Part shown: one piece after another, positions 1 to 8,218 of the stretch
How the letters are laid out: each line of letters opens with the position of its first letter
Position numbering within the stretch: position 1 is the first letter of the stretch
Assembly: GCA_050180705.1 (NCBI GenBank)
Contig: JBFXDX010000018.1
Span: 1 to 64,000 of the forward strand
Source: SB25 sp050180705
Lineage (GTDB): Bacteria; Bacteroidota; Bacteroidia; Bacteroidales; Tenuifilaceae
Length of the DNA stretch: 64,000 bases
Direction of reading: 5' to 3'
The notes under the pieces: generated by a model
Databases searched by the model: none
Told to the model about the DNA's origin: nothing
The model's input: only the letters and a program-made list of their open reading frames with translations
Program-made: the position numbers and the translations under genes

Positions 1-63
1 GCAGTGAAAAGAAAATGAACCGCAGTTGACATTTCGAAAACCGCAGTTCATTATTCGTAAAAA
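1..63. repeat. Degenerate 21-bp tandem repeat at the window edge
   Basis: The tetramer GCAG occurs at 1, 22 and 43, exactly 21 bp apart. The second and third units share AACCGCAGTT. The array lies just downstream of the minus-strand gene that ends at 82 and runs off the left edge. The same 21-bp period, with a TGC-type anchor, recurs at 23226-23456 and 55282-55366. Confidence 0.55.
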
Positions 64-81
64 GAGGTAGGTTACTTGTAA

Positions 82-828
82 CTATACTTTAACCTTTTTA
101 AATTCCAACTTGCTTATCTGCTTGTACTGGGGGCTAGTTGCACCGAAAACCGACTTGATATAGGTTTTTACGTCCATAGCTATATCGCAAAGCCCTACAT
201 CATTCTTGTAAAGAATATCATTGCGGGAAATGCGGGCATTGCTTACTGGAATGGTCGATTCTACCACAGCAGTGTTCTTTGCCTTTAAATCGTCCAGAAT
301 GGTGTTTAAATGCTCTATTTTTAGCTCTGTTTCGTTGGGGCTATATTCTGGTACTGACGAGAGCAGCTGAATCAATTTAAAGAAGTTATCCAGACGGCTG
401 TCGAGGCTCATCTGTGAGGTGGATATTTCAACAACCTCCTTGCCCTGCTCGGCTAGGGCTTTTATCTCCTCCTCCGTTTTCTTGGCGGTTGCCCTTACAC
501 CCTGAATCTTCCGCACTAGCGTTCGGGCGTTCTCGTCCACCTGCTCGGTGGTGTCTGTCGCCTTGATGGAGTTCATAATTCGGGTGGTTAGCTTGCTCAA
601 CGGAACAAACGCCACCTCCCTTGCAGCCACAGCGCTTTTAAATGCGGGTTCTGCTGTGCTAACCGCATTGATTGCTGCTTTAGCTTGTGCGGAAAGGGTT
701 TTTAATGCATCGAGTTTGATGGAAGCCTTTGAGGGATTGTAGGAAGCCCCATACCCCGTAGCGAAAGAAATTAACTCATCAAAGTTAGCTACATTCTTTT
801 GATGTCCTGTTTCTGAAGTACTTGCCAT
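82..828 (-). CDS. Conserved hypothetical helical protein
   Basis: This is a 248-residue protein without signal peptide or membrane segment. Most of it (about residues 30-185) is predicted helix rich in Ala, Lys and Glu, consistent with a helical bundle or coiled coil. The C-terminal 50 residues are more conserved in appearance, with the motifs KTYIKSVFGATSPQ and ISKLEFKK, which I recall from unannotated Bacteroidota proteins of similar length. No catalytic motif is visible. The gene ends next to a short 21-bp repeat array and stands apart from the WG-repeat gene by about 120 bp. I cannot assign a function. Confidence 0.75.
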   Translation of the reverse strand: MASTSETGHQKNVANFDELISFATGYGASYNPSKASIKLDALKTLSAQAKAAINAVSTAEPAFKSAVAAREVAFVPLSKLTTRIMNSIKATDTTEQVDENARTLVRKIQGVRATAKKTEEEIKALAEQGKEVVEISTSQMSLDSRLDNFFKLIQLLSSVPEYSPNETELKIEHLNTILDDLKAKNTAVVESTIPVSNARISRNDILYKNDVGLCDIAMDVKTYIKSVFGATSPQYKQISKLEFKKVKV

Positions 829-947
829 AACTTTTTGTTTAGAGGTTTATACTAAAAGGCAATGTTTAGTTGAAGTTAATAAAAAAACCAATAAACAAAA
901 AAGGGCTATAGTGTTAAATATTAACAGGTTGTTAGCTTTTGATGTAT

Positions 948-1499
948 TTAGCCATTAGAACTGGAAAGTTTGTTGTCTAAAAAATCGAAGAATTGCTCAA
1001 TTGCCTTGTTATGGCTTGGTTCATTTGGTGCAGTTTGTGGTTGAATTATTTTACCCAAAGTGTCAATAGTGAAGATAACTGTATCGGAACTATTATTTGG
1101 ATTTACCTTCCAAACTTTAGCAAAACCGTTGCAAAACCTTGAACTGCCGTCATACTCTTTTAGCGATATAATCCTATTACCCGTTTTATCTATAAAAAAC
1201 CATTCATTATTGTACTGCACTTTAGCCATACCTCCATAAAAAGGACAAGGATTGTTATAGATACACGGAATAACAAGTTCTCCAGCATTATTAATAAACC
1301 CCCACTTCTCCGATGTCCAGTTACCGCAACGTACAGCAGCCAAACCCTCGCTAAAGTTCCTAACATTGGCGTAAATGAGAGGTATAACAATTTCGTTACT
1401 GGAATTTATAAACCCACATTTATAGTTTGGATAGATTCCTTTTTTTACCCTGATTAAACCCTCGGAAGGTTTGCCGATATAGTCAAAGCCTACTTTCAT
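948..1499 (-). CDS. WG-repeat protein
   Basis: This 183-residue protein carries tandem WG-type beta repeats. The recognisable pieces are GLIRVKKG near residue 15, CGFINSSNEIVIPLIY near 29, then EGLAAVRCG, WGFINNAGELVIPCIY near 66 and MAKVQYNNEWFFID near 93. Such repeats are usually about 30-40 residues each and are thought to fold as beta-structured binding modules without catalysis. There is no signal peptide, so a cytoplasmic location is likely. Its neighbours on the same strand are small unknown genes next to a restriction-modification cluster. Partner and role are unknown. Confidence 0.8.
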   Translation of the reverse strand: MKVGFDYIGKPSEGLIRVKKGIYPNYKCGFINSSNEIVIPLIYANVRNFSEGLAAVRCGNWTSEKWGFINNAGELVIPCIYNNPCPFYGGMAKVQYNNEWFFIDKTGNRIISLKEYDGSSRFCNGFAKVWKVNPNNSSDTVIFTIDTLGKIIQPQTAPNEPSHNKAIEQFFDFLDNKLSSSNG

Positions 1500-1535
1500 T
1501 TTCCCTTAATAAAAGATTAACCTTTCTATGAATTA

Positions 1536-1895
1536 TCATTTTTCACTGCCGAAATTCTCATCCAAATCTTCTTCGTCTTCTTCGAGTAAACGAACAACGG
1601 TTGTGCTGCTGATTATTCGATAATCGAATTGAGGACTTATCCATAATGAGCAAAAAAAGGTAAAGTCGTATTCGAGAAAGACTTTAAATTCGAAAATCCA
1701 AATAGAATCCCAGTCCCTTGTTGAAATTTCACAGGGCTTTACCGAGACTACTTCAAATGGCATTTGCCTTTGGAATATTTCTAAAAATTGATTTGAAGTA
1801 GGAACATCCTCGCCTTTGATTATATTACTGCCAATAATGCGAAGCGTATTCTCAAGTCGGTTGTATAGAATTCCTATTTGTTTATCTGTGAACAT
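1536..1895 (-). CDS. Small hypothetical protein
   Basis: A 119-residue soluble protein I do not recognise. The N-terminal half is mixed helix. The middle has a run of aromatic residues around WDSIWIFEFKVF and FFCSLWISPQFDY that suggests a small beta sheet. The C-terminus is strongly acidic (LLEEDEEDLDENF). It lies 36 bp upstream of the WG-repeat gene on the same strand, so the two may be cotranscribed, perhaps as an immunity or accessory pair, but nothing in the sequence proves that. Confidence 0.6.
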   Translation of the reverse strand: MFTDKQIGILYNRLENTLRIIGSNIIKGEDVPTSNQFLEIFQRQMPFEVVSVKPCEISTRDWDSIWIFEFKVFLEYDFTFFCSLWISPQFDYRIISSTTVVRLLEEDEEDLDENFGSEK

Positions 1896-1963
1896 AATTT
1901 ATATAACACATAACTATATTTCATTAAATCAATCTTGAAAATCACGTTAAGAACTTAACTAAA

Positions 1964-2641
1964 CTAAAAACCAAATTTGACTAATAACCTGCCAAACTTT
2001 GTTATTTCATAATCTCTTATTTCAATTTTGACGTTACCAAATGGAAGTCTTTTAACATCGCTTGTATCAATGTTATAAATTGGAGAAAGTAAACCAAGAC
2101 TATTTAGGTTAACTTTAATTTCATCAGACCAATAAACATCCGAACGAAATTTTATTCTATTATTCCCATATCTATTAGCCAATGCCAATAAGTCATCATA
2201 ATATGCTTTTTCAATTATGTTAAACAGCCTAAATCCTTCATCAATATTTATGTCTTCAAGAATCATTGATTTGAGGATTTTTCCCATTATGATAACTTTC
2301 TCTTCAGTTTCTATTTTGTCAATAAGGATTAATAAATAGTTAAAAATTTTTTTTCTGTATTTTTCATTCTCCAATTTTGCTATAAACTTTTTTTTATCCT
2401 CGACAGAGATAGAATTCAACTCTAAAAGAAACTTAAATAATTTATTTACCAGAAAATAATTTTTGATATCTAAACCTATTTTAGATATTGAGATGATTGA
2501 CTTTATTACTGGAATTTCTTTTAAAATATTCTCGTCAAAGAAAGAGTCTAATACAACTTCAGATAGGTCAATATTTATATTTTCAATTTTGTTTTGTATT
2601 GACTTTTTAAAGGATTCATTTATATCAATTTTATCAGACAT
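1964..2641 (-). CDS. Hypothetical helical protein downstream of PLD nuclease
   Basis: This 225-residue protein starts 7 bp after the stop of the PLD-like nuclease gene, so the two are almost certainly cotranscribed. Residues 1-150 are predicted nearly all-helical, with a segment IPVIKSIISISKIGLDIKN near residue 43 that could contact or insert into a membrane. The C-terminal 60 residues (ending ITKFGRLLVKFGF) look like a small winged-helix or beta unit. The layout loosely recalls abortive-infection alpha (DUF4393) proteins, but I see no decisive motif. Given its neighbours, a defence accessory role is an inference only. Confidence 0.65.
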   Translation of the reverse strand: MSDKIDINESFKKSIQNKIENINIDLSEVVLDSFFDENILKEIPVIKSIISISKIGLDIKNYFLVNKLFKFLLELNSISVEDKKKFIAKLENEKYRKKIFNYLLILIDKIETEEKVIIMGKILKSMILEDINIDEGFRLFNIIEKAYYDDLLALANRYGNNRIKFRSDVYWSDEIKVNLNSLGLLSPIYNIDTSDVKRLPFGNVKIEIRDYEITKFGRLLVKFGF

Positions 2642-2648
2642 AATCTAT

Positions 2649-3506
2649 TTATTGTATTAAATTGAGATAAACTAATTCGATAATCTTAAAGTATTTATCT
2701 GCCATTTGATTTAAACCTTCGCTGCTAAGTTCAGGCACAAAATTTTTCTCGGGGTAAATATTCAGTTTAAAATAATTCCAATAAAATCTTATTTCGGGCA
2801 TTTTTGAATTAAGAATCTCCTTCTTTTTGTACTTTATTGAATTATAGTTTAAGGATTTTTCAAATGTAAAATTTAGCGTACTGCCAATTTCCAAATCAAT
2901 ACCTTTGTAAGGAAAGTTTTTGACTTCTATTTTTGAGTTTAGGTTAACCTCATAATCAGGATATTTTTCTTTTAACAACTTAGAGAGTTTAGGTAAATGA
3001 AAATTCCAACGGTCGTCGTAATTTGGGTCTAATTCAAGTGTTGATTGAATCTCCTTTTCCTCTTTTATTTCAAAATCTTTCTCTAAAACAGAAGCATTTT
3101 GTATGGATTCTACTTCTTCCAAAGCGTGCTTAAATATTTCCTCATCGCTTTCTTTTTCAATATAGATACCCATTTCTCTATTGTTTCTTTCAGAAAATTC
3201 ATAAAGATTCATAGAGGTTATTATCATTGCGCTATCGTTAAAATAACATTTAGCGTGTAAATTCTCACAAAAGAAAATTCTTATGTTTTTAAATGAATAT
3301 AAAATTTCTTTTTCTTTTTTTGGAAGTTCATTCTTGCCGTATATGAGAGTTATTTTAATAGACTTACGTTCAGCATCTGCAAGTCTTTGAGTAACTGTTT
3401 TACTGAATTTCAAGAAAGGTGTTATGAGAGTGAGTTTTTCGGTTGAACCTAAAATTATTTGTTCAATATAATGTGAGTTGCCAACTGTGGTTAAAAATTT
3501 TGCCAT
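2649..3506 (-). CDS. Phospholipase D-like nuclease domain protein
   Basis: Residues 1-140 form a single PLD-type half-domain. The motif LHAKCYFND (H-x-K followed by an acidic residue) lies near residue 83 and is followed by SMNLYEFSERNNREMGIYIE, the usual S-x-N and R-N-x-E continuation. Bacterial proteins of this type often act as nucleases after dimerising. The remaining 140 residues are a charged domain of unknown fold, possibly for target recognition. The gene follows the type IIG-like enzyme by 22 bp and precedes the helical protein by 7 bp, so the three look like one operon. A role as an added effector of the RM enzyme is possible but unproven. Confidence 0.75.
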   Translation of the reverse strand: MAKFLTTVGNSHYIEQIILGSTEKLTLITPFLKFSKTVTQRLADAERKSIKITLIYGKNELPKKEKEILYSFKNIRIFFCENLHAKCYFNDSAMIITSMNLYEFSERNNREMGIYIEKESDEEIFKHALEEVESIQNASVLEKDFEIKEEKEIQSTLELDPNYDDRWNFHLPKLSKLLKEKYPDYEVNLNSKIEVKNFPYKGIDLEIGSTLNFTFEKSLNYNSIKYKKKEILNSKMPEIRFYWNYFKLNIYPEKNFVPELSSEGLNQMADKYFKIIELVYLNLIQ

Positions 3507-3528
3507 ATTATTCTTAAATAAGGTCTAT

Positions 3529-6500
3529 CTAAATTTCAATTATATCTATGTAATCCATTTGGATATTGGTTTGATGTAAAGCCACAATTATTTTTTGGTA
3601 GTGCATAATGTCCTCAAAAGATAATGCACGCCCCTTGCGGTCTTTTAACCATTTTTGAGCAGGTTGATATCCTCCAATGTAGAAATCCCAAGCAACCTGT
3701 GGCACTTTATCGAAATACTGCTCGCTGTTAATCCAAACTTTTTCGCCCTCGTAACTAATCTTCTCCACTACGTTAGTGCCCCCGTTGGGGAATGTGGTAA
3801 TTAGTTCATTTAGGATAGGGCTTTCCATAAGGTGTAACTCTCGCAATTTTCCACCACGAGATACCAATTGCCAAAAACTCCAAGGGTCTTTGGGGTAGGG
3901 AATTCTTGGAAAATCTATTTTAAGAAACTCCTTGTACTTTGTGCGGTACTTTGGAGAGTGTAAAACGGCGTATATATAATCCAACAAATCCATAGGGCCA
4001 AATTGGTGGGGATAACCCTCTAGGTAGTTTTCCAATTTGGCTTTAGCTTCGGGGTTATAGGTTATATCTTCGAAGGATTCTTCAATTTTCTTAACTATTT
4101 CTAAATTTAAGTTAGGCGTTCTCTCGTTTTCTTGGTTTATGGTTTGTTGGGATGTGTTTTCAGTATACAAGTAAAGAGGAAAAATGTTTGCATTGTCAAG
4201 CGTTGACAATATACATTTATCAACAATATTGGTTGTTACAAATGGAAGATTAAAACTATTGTTTCGAGACCTTTTTACCAAACTTATAGCAATGTTTGGC
4301 TTAAAGAAGTTTCTCATAAATTGAGACCTACTTCTGGCCAATATTGAAATGTCATAATTTATGTAACGTTTATCAAATGGGCGATAATCGATGCTCCTTA
4401 TTGTTTTTTCAGGATAGGTGTTTAAAATGTCTTTTTTTTCGAATCCAATATATTTATTATCGTTACCACTTGTAATACCCATACTTTGCTCTAAAATTAG
4501 AGTATTAATTTTAAAACCTTGCTCGTAATTTTCATAGTTATTATAATCTTTTTTTATAAAAAAGAAATCGGGTGCTATATTAGATACTTCATTAAAAGCA
4601 ATATCTTTTAGTGAACTATTAAGTAAAAAATTGTATTTCAAATCTCGCTCACCATATAAATCGTAATTAAGAATACACCCTAACTCGCTAGGTTTCTTCT
4701 TGCCCGTTTTTATAAATAGATTAATTGAAACGCCTTGCTGAATATCGAAAACATTAACATCCTCGCTACCGTCGGGGGCGGTTTCCTTTTTCTTAGAGTT
4801 TCCGTGTAGGTCTATTGTATAAATCTTATCGTAAGTTTTTAGCAAATTCCAGCGCATTCCCCTAAATGTAGGATTATCTAAAAATCCGTGAGGGTTGATA
4901 AATGCCAAAATACCAGTTCCATTCTTTTCAATAAAATGCTGTCCGTAACGGATAAACTTTACATAGTCATCGTTAATCCACTTTGGGTTTCTCTCGTTCA
5001 ACTTTTCTTTTCCGCCTGGCTCTTTCTTGTAATCCTCCATTAGGTTCATAATCCAATCGCCCTTGTTGGCACTTTCGCCGCTGTAAGGTGGGTTTCCAAT
5101 TATTACCATAACGGGAGTATCGCGCTTTATCCTGTTGGCCTCGGAGGCTTCGGCACTAAGCCAACTAGCCCAAAGGGTTCCTGTATCGGGGTGGCTTTCC
5201 TCCAAGCTGTTGGTAAGGTAAACCCTAAAGCGTTGGTTGGTGGTTGGTTTATACCCTGTTTCGGTAAGCAGTAAATCCAACTTTAGGTGCGCCATTGCGT
5301 AGCTGGCCATTAGCAGCTCAAAGCCATTTAGGCGAGGCAAAAGGTGCGTTTCCACGTAGTTGCTCCAAATGCCCTGCTGCCCCTCAAACCTTTTGTGGAT
5401 TTGCTTTATAACCTCGGCAAGGAATGTGCCTGTACCTGTGGCGGGGTCTAAGATTTGAACTCTATGCACTTCCTGCTCAATGGGCTTGTTGTTGCCCTGC
5501 ACGGTGGTTTTAATCTTAGTTTTTGAGGTGTCGGCTAATCCGAGAGGTAGGTCAAATTCGGTTTTTAGAATATCGTCAACGGCACGAACAATAAAGTTTA
5601 CCACAGGTGCAGGGGTGTACCATACGCCACGAGTTTTGCGAAGGCTTGAATCATATTCTCTTAGGAAATCCTCGTAGAAATGGATTATTGGGTCTTCCAT
5701 TTTTGTACTCTTGCCGTAGTTCTTTAGCATTTCCTCCACGTTGCAGGCAAGGAAAATGTTAACCAAATCGTCGACAATCCACATAATACGGTCGTCTACA
5801 TCTAAACCCGCAATGTAGCCAAACAGCTTCTTTAGAAATGGGTTTGACTTGGGAATAAGCTCGTAGGCTTCCTGTCGGCTAAAAGAGTCCAGCGTAGGGT
5901 CGTGCAAACGAGCCGCAAACATACCGTAGGCAATGGTTTGGGCGTATACATCGGCAAAACCCTTTGGGGTGATATCGTGAATGAGTATTTGCTTAAAGGC
6001 GTTCATCTGGTCTTTAAGCGTGCTGTCCTCGTTGTGGGTTTCGTCGCTGGTAAGGGCTTTCTCAATAACATCGGAGAGTAGGCGAGCTTTGCCAGCCATC
6101 ATCTCGGCAAGTTTCTTACTGCTCTTTATGGTTTGCCCAATGTGGGTGCAAAAATCCTTAATTAGCTTCTCGAATGTTTCGAAGTTTTCGGGGAGAGGTT
6201 TTATTCCCTTGTCAGTTAACTCGCCAATGGCAATTTTTGTTACAAATTGTCCATCACGGTAAAGGTGGAAATCAATGTAATCGGTAAATATGAGGTTGTT
6301 CAACGATGCTTTGTAGCGGTCGAACTGCTCTTTGTGTCCTGTTTTCTTTACGCCGTCTAGGTCGCTATCGCCAATGTCCTTTGCTTCAATAAAGCCAACG
6401 GGAATATTTCGCTTGGTTAAGATGTAATCGGGCGCACCGCACGATTGGCGTTTGGGTTCGTTGGTTGCTTTAATTTCGGGAACTAAACTCTCAATAAGTT

Positions 6501-6585
6501 GCTGCAAATCGCCACGGAAAGTATGTTCTGTTGCATTTCCAAGTTTGTAACGGGAGTTGATGCTAGTAATGTATTTTGCTATCAT
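3529..6585 (-). CDS. Single-chain type IIG/ISP-like restriction-modification enzyme
   Basis: This 1018-residue protein joins restriction and methylation. Near residues 50-68 there is a PD-(D/E)XK nuclease core (APDYIL ... VGFIEAKD). A helical connector follows, then an N6-adenine methyltransferase with S-adenosylmethionine motif I (ILDPATGTGTFLAE, about 377) and catalytic motif IV (IGNPPYSG, about 496). The C-terminal third carries the segments RSIDYRPFDKRYINYD and YDLYGERDLKYNF expected of the type ISP specificity domain. Full type ISP enzymes such as LlaBIII are about 1,600 residues and contain a helicase; no Walker A motif is visible here, so this is better described as type IIG-like. It heads a probable operon with the PLD nuclease. 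Confidence 0.85.
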   Translation of the reverse strand: MIAKYITSINSRYKLGNATEHTFRGDLQQLIESLVPEIKATNEPKRQSCGAPDYILTKRNIPVGFIEAKDIGDSDLDGVKKTGHKEQFDRYKASLNNLIFTDYIDFHLYRDGQFVTKIAIGELTDKGIKPLPENFETFEKLIKDFCTHIGQTIKSSKKLAEMMAGKARLLSDVIEKALTSDETHNEDSTLKDQMNAFKQILIHDITPKGFADVYAQTIAYGMFAARLHDPTLDSFSRQEAYELIPKSNPFLKKLFGYIAGLDVDDRIMWIVDDLVNIFLACNVEEMLKNYGKSTKMEDPIIHFYEDFLREYDSSLRKTRGVWYTPAPVVNFIVRAVDDILKTEFDLPLGLADTSKTKIKTTVQGNNKPIEQEVHRVQILDPATGTGTFLAEVIKQIHKRFEGQQGIWSNYVETHLLPRLNGFELLMASYAMAHLKLDLLLTETGYKPTTNQRFRVYLTNSLEESHPDTGTLWASWLSAEASEANRIKRDTPVMVIIGNPPYSGESANKGDWIMNLMEDYKKEPGGKEKLNERNPKWINDDYVKFIRYGQHFIEKNGTGILAFINPHGFLDNPTFRGMRWNLLKTYDKIYTIDLHGNSKKKETAPDGSEDVNVFDIQQGVSINLFIKTGKKKPSELGCILNYDLYGERDLKYNFLLNSSLKDIAFNEVSNIAPDFFFIKKDYNNYENYEQGFKINTLILEQSMGITSGNDNKYIGFEKKDILNTYPEKTIRSIDYRPFDKRYINYDISILARSRSQFMRNFFKPNIAISLVKRSRNNSFNLPFVTTNIVDKCILSTLDNANIFPLYLYTENTSQQTINQENERTPNLNLEIVKKIEESFEDITYNPEAKAKLENYLEGYPHQFGPMDLLDYIYAVLHSPKYRTKYKEFLKIDFPRIPYPKDPWSFWQLVSRGGKLRELHLMESPILNELITTFPNGGTNVVEKISYEGEKVWINSEQYFDKVPQVAWDFYIGGYQPAQKWLKDRKGRALSFEDIMHYQKIIVALHQTNIQMDYIDIIEI

Positions 6586-6629
6586 AATGACGACTATGTT
6601 TTAACAATAAAGCATTGCTAAGTTATCAA

Positions 6630-7553
6630 TTACTTATTTATGTGCAAATCTGCCTTGATTATTCTAGGGATTTGTTTCTTGATAATTTTTTTCGTTTTGT
6701 AGTGATTCCTAAATCTTTTGTATGGTTCATAAATACTATATATTATTCTCCATATTAAAGGTTTAAAGTTTCTTCTGTATTTGTTTTCTAGCAATGTTAG
6801 TATTCCTGTTTCAAGGACATAGTATCTAAATTCCTTGAATGGATGCTTTACATAATTTTTGCTGTATTTGAATTCGCAATAAATAGTAATACAACTAAAA
6901 TAATCATCATATTCCCAATCAATCCTTATAATATCTTTAAATGATAAAAAGCCAACGCAGTATGCAGTTTGGGGGCTGAAATAGTTTTTCTTTTTTGGTC
7001 TCATTTGATTATGGAAAACATCCCAATAGAATTTTTTATCAAAAAGTAGTTTAAAGCCAATTGTGTTTGAGGGGTCAAAGAATTCTATACCCTCCTTGGT
7101 TAAATTGTAAATCTCATATCGGTCCCACTTACCTAAATCAGGAAATTTTTTATCATTAATATCTCTTACTATAATTCTTTTAAATTCATAGTTTATTCTT
7201 TTCCAAGGCTCTTCTAAAGCATCTTTAAGCGGAACTTTTTGATTTAGCAATTTTTCGAATACTTGTGTTTTAATATTCTGAACCTGTTCTAAATCTATTG
7301 GCTTTGTTTTACCTATGAATAAGGATTTTATAAACTGAATGAATTTGTCAATTGCAAATGAAACGATTATACTTATTAAAATAATCAGTATGATTATAGA
7401 GACTGTTTTTACGGGGGCATCAGTGAAGTGCGCTTTTAAAATATTAATAGTTCTTTCAAGAGAAACTTCTTTGTCGTTTGTGAAATTTAAATATAAATGA
7501 AAACAACCAATGAATGTTATAACTCCCGAAAAAAAGCTAATAACTCTTTTCAT
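6630..7553 (-). CDS. Two-helix membrane protein in the RM array
   Basis: A 307-residue protein with two hydrophobic segments, residues about 5-25 and 48-70, followed by a basic cytoplasmic domain of about 230 residues rich in aromatics (KFYWDVF, YDDYFSCITIYCEFKY). I do not recognise the domain. The ATG at 7553 is the first in frame. An A-type hairpin lies 57-123 bp upstream, and a B-type palindrome lies further upstream, exactly as for the two RM modules, so the gene appears to sit in the same kind of cassette. Membrane proteins of this architecture occur among phage-defence effectors, but here that is inferred from position only. Confidence 0.7.
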   Translation of the reverse strand: MKRVISFFSGVITFIGCFHLYLNFTNDKEVSLERTINILKAHFTDAPVKTVSIIILIILISIIVSFAIDKFIQFIKSLFIGKTKPIDLEQVQNIKTQVFEKLLNQKVPLKDALEEPWKRINYEFKRIIVRDINDKKFPDLGKWDRYEIYNLTKEGIEFFDPSNTIGFKLLFDKKFYWDVFHNQMRPKKKNYFSPQTAYCVGFLSFKDIIRIDWEYDDYFSCITIYCEFKYSKNYVKHPFKEFRYYVLETGILTLLENKYRRNFKPLIWRIIYSIYEPYKRFRNHYKTKKIIKKQIPRIIKADLHINK

Positions 7554-7609
7554 AATTGTATTTGTTTGTCTTATACAAATTTATATAAATTTTATTGGAG
7601 CGTGGGAAA

Positions 7610-7676
7610 ATTGCAGTTCTTTTGCAAACAAAGGGTTTTGGGGTGGGCTTGTGCGTGTTTGCAAAAGTTCTGCAAT
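7610..7676. repeat. A-type hairpin, copy 1
   Basis: The arms ATTGCAGTTCTTTTGCAAAC (7610-7629) and GTTTGCAAAAGTTCTGCAAT (7657-7676) pair over 20 positions with only two T-T mismatches. The 27-base loop is GT-rich. It lies upstream of the membrane-protein gene. This is the most diverged of the five copies: its two mismatches are adjacent instead of flanking a C-G pair. Orientation matches the other four. Confidence 0.8.
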
Positions 7677-7841
7677 GTGTGGTGGGTTTCTTAATCTCTA
7701 ATGCGCCCGAAGGGCGCAAGGCGGGTGGGCAAAAAAATTAAAACCCTTTGCAAAAGGGTTTGTTTTCTTCTTCGTCTTAATCTTCTGTGAATTAAATTAC
7801 GAATGAATATGAAGTATCATCGAAATGTTTTCAACCTTGCT

Positions 7842-7973
7842 GCTAACGTTTGGCGGTATGGTTAGTTGCCGATTTCGAAGCACTTCCGTATCAAGTTACA
7901 ACTACTTTTGATACGAGCTGTACCGCTCGAATACGTACTGCACCGGCAATTAACTATACCGCTTGTTGGCAAC
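7842..7973. repeat. B-type palindromic site 1 (attC-like)
   Basis: Nineteen positions of the left arm (GCGGTATGGTTAGTTGCCG, from about 7853) pair with the right arm (CGGCAATTAACTATACCGC, ending about 7962), with two G-T wobbles and no other mismatch. The outer ends are GCTAACG on the left and GTTGGCAAC on the right. The centre holds an extra stem, CGTATCAA with TTGATACG. The site separates the membrane-protein gene from the type I RM operon. Length and geometry fit an integron attC site, although the cores deviate from GTTRRRY. Confidence 0.8.
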
Positions 7974-8138
7974 TGGTGTTCATTTATTTCTGTCTGCTTG
8001 TCAATCATTTAGCTTTTATTTTCAAATCATTATCAATCTGCACCAACCTATCCACGAAGCACAAATTTATTTTGTTTTTTTGAGCGTGGGCAATCCTTAA
8101 ACCGTCCTGAAAGGCGGTTGCTCGGGCTGGAGAGGCGG

Positions 8139-8197
8139 AAGCTCTTTTGCAAGCCTTTGGTTTGAGCGTTGGCTCGTGTGGGCTTGCAAATGTGCTT
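8139..8197. repeat. A-type hairpin, copy 2
   Basis: The arms AAGCTCTTTTGCAAGCC and GGCTTGCAAATGTGCTT pair over 17 positions with two T-T mismatches that flank one C-G pair. The loop contains a small secondary stem, GAGC-gttg-GCTC. The element ends 22 bp from the hsdR stop, on its downstream side, so it sits at the 3' boundary of the type I operon. It could also act in transcript 3'-end formation, but no T-run follows on the coding strand. Confidence 0.85.
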
Positions 8198-8218
8198 ACG
8201 ACTGTGGGTTGGCAATAT

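Noticed and set aside
930..945. A further cassette boundary, GTTAGC after ACAGGTT
   Set aside because: It resembles the right end of B2, but no pairing left arm was found within 150 bp, so the left limit of the array is unresolved.
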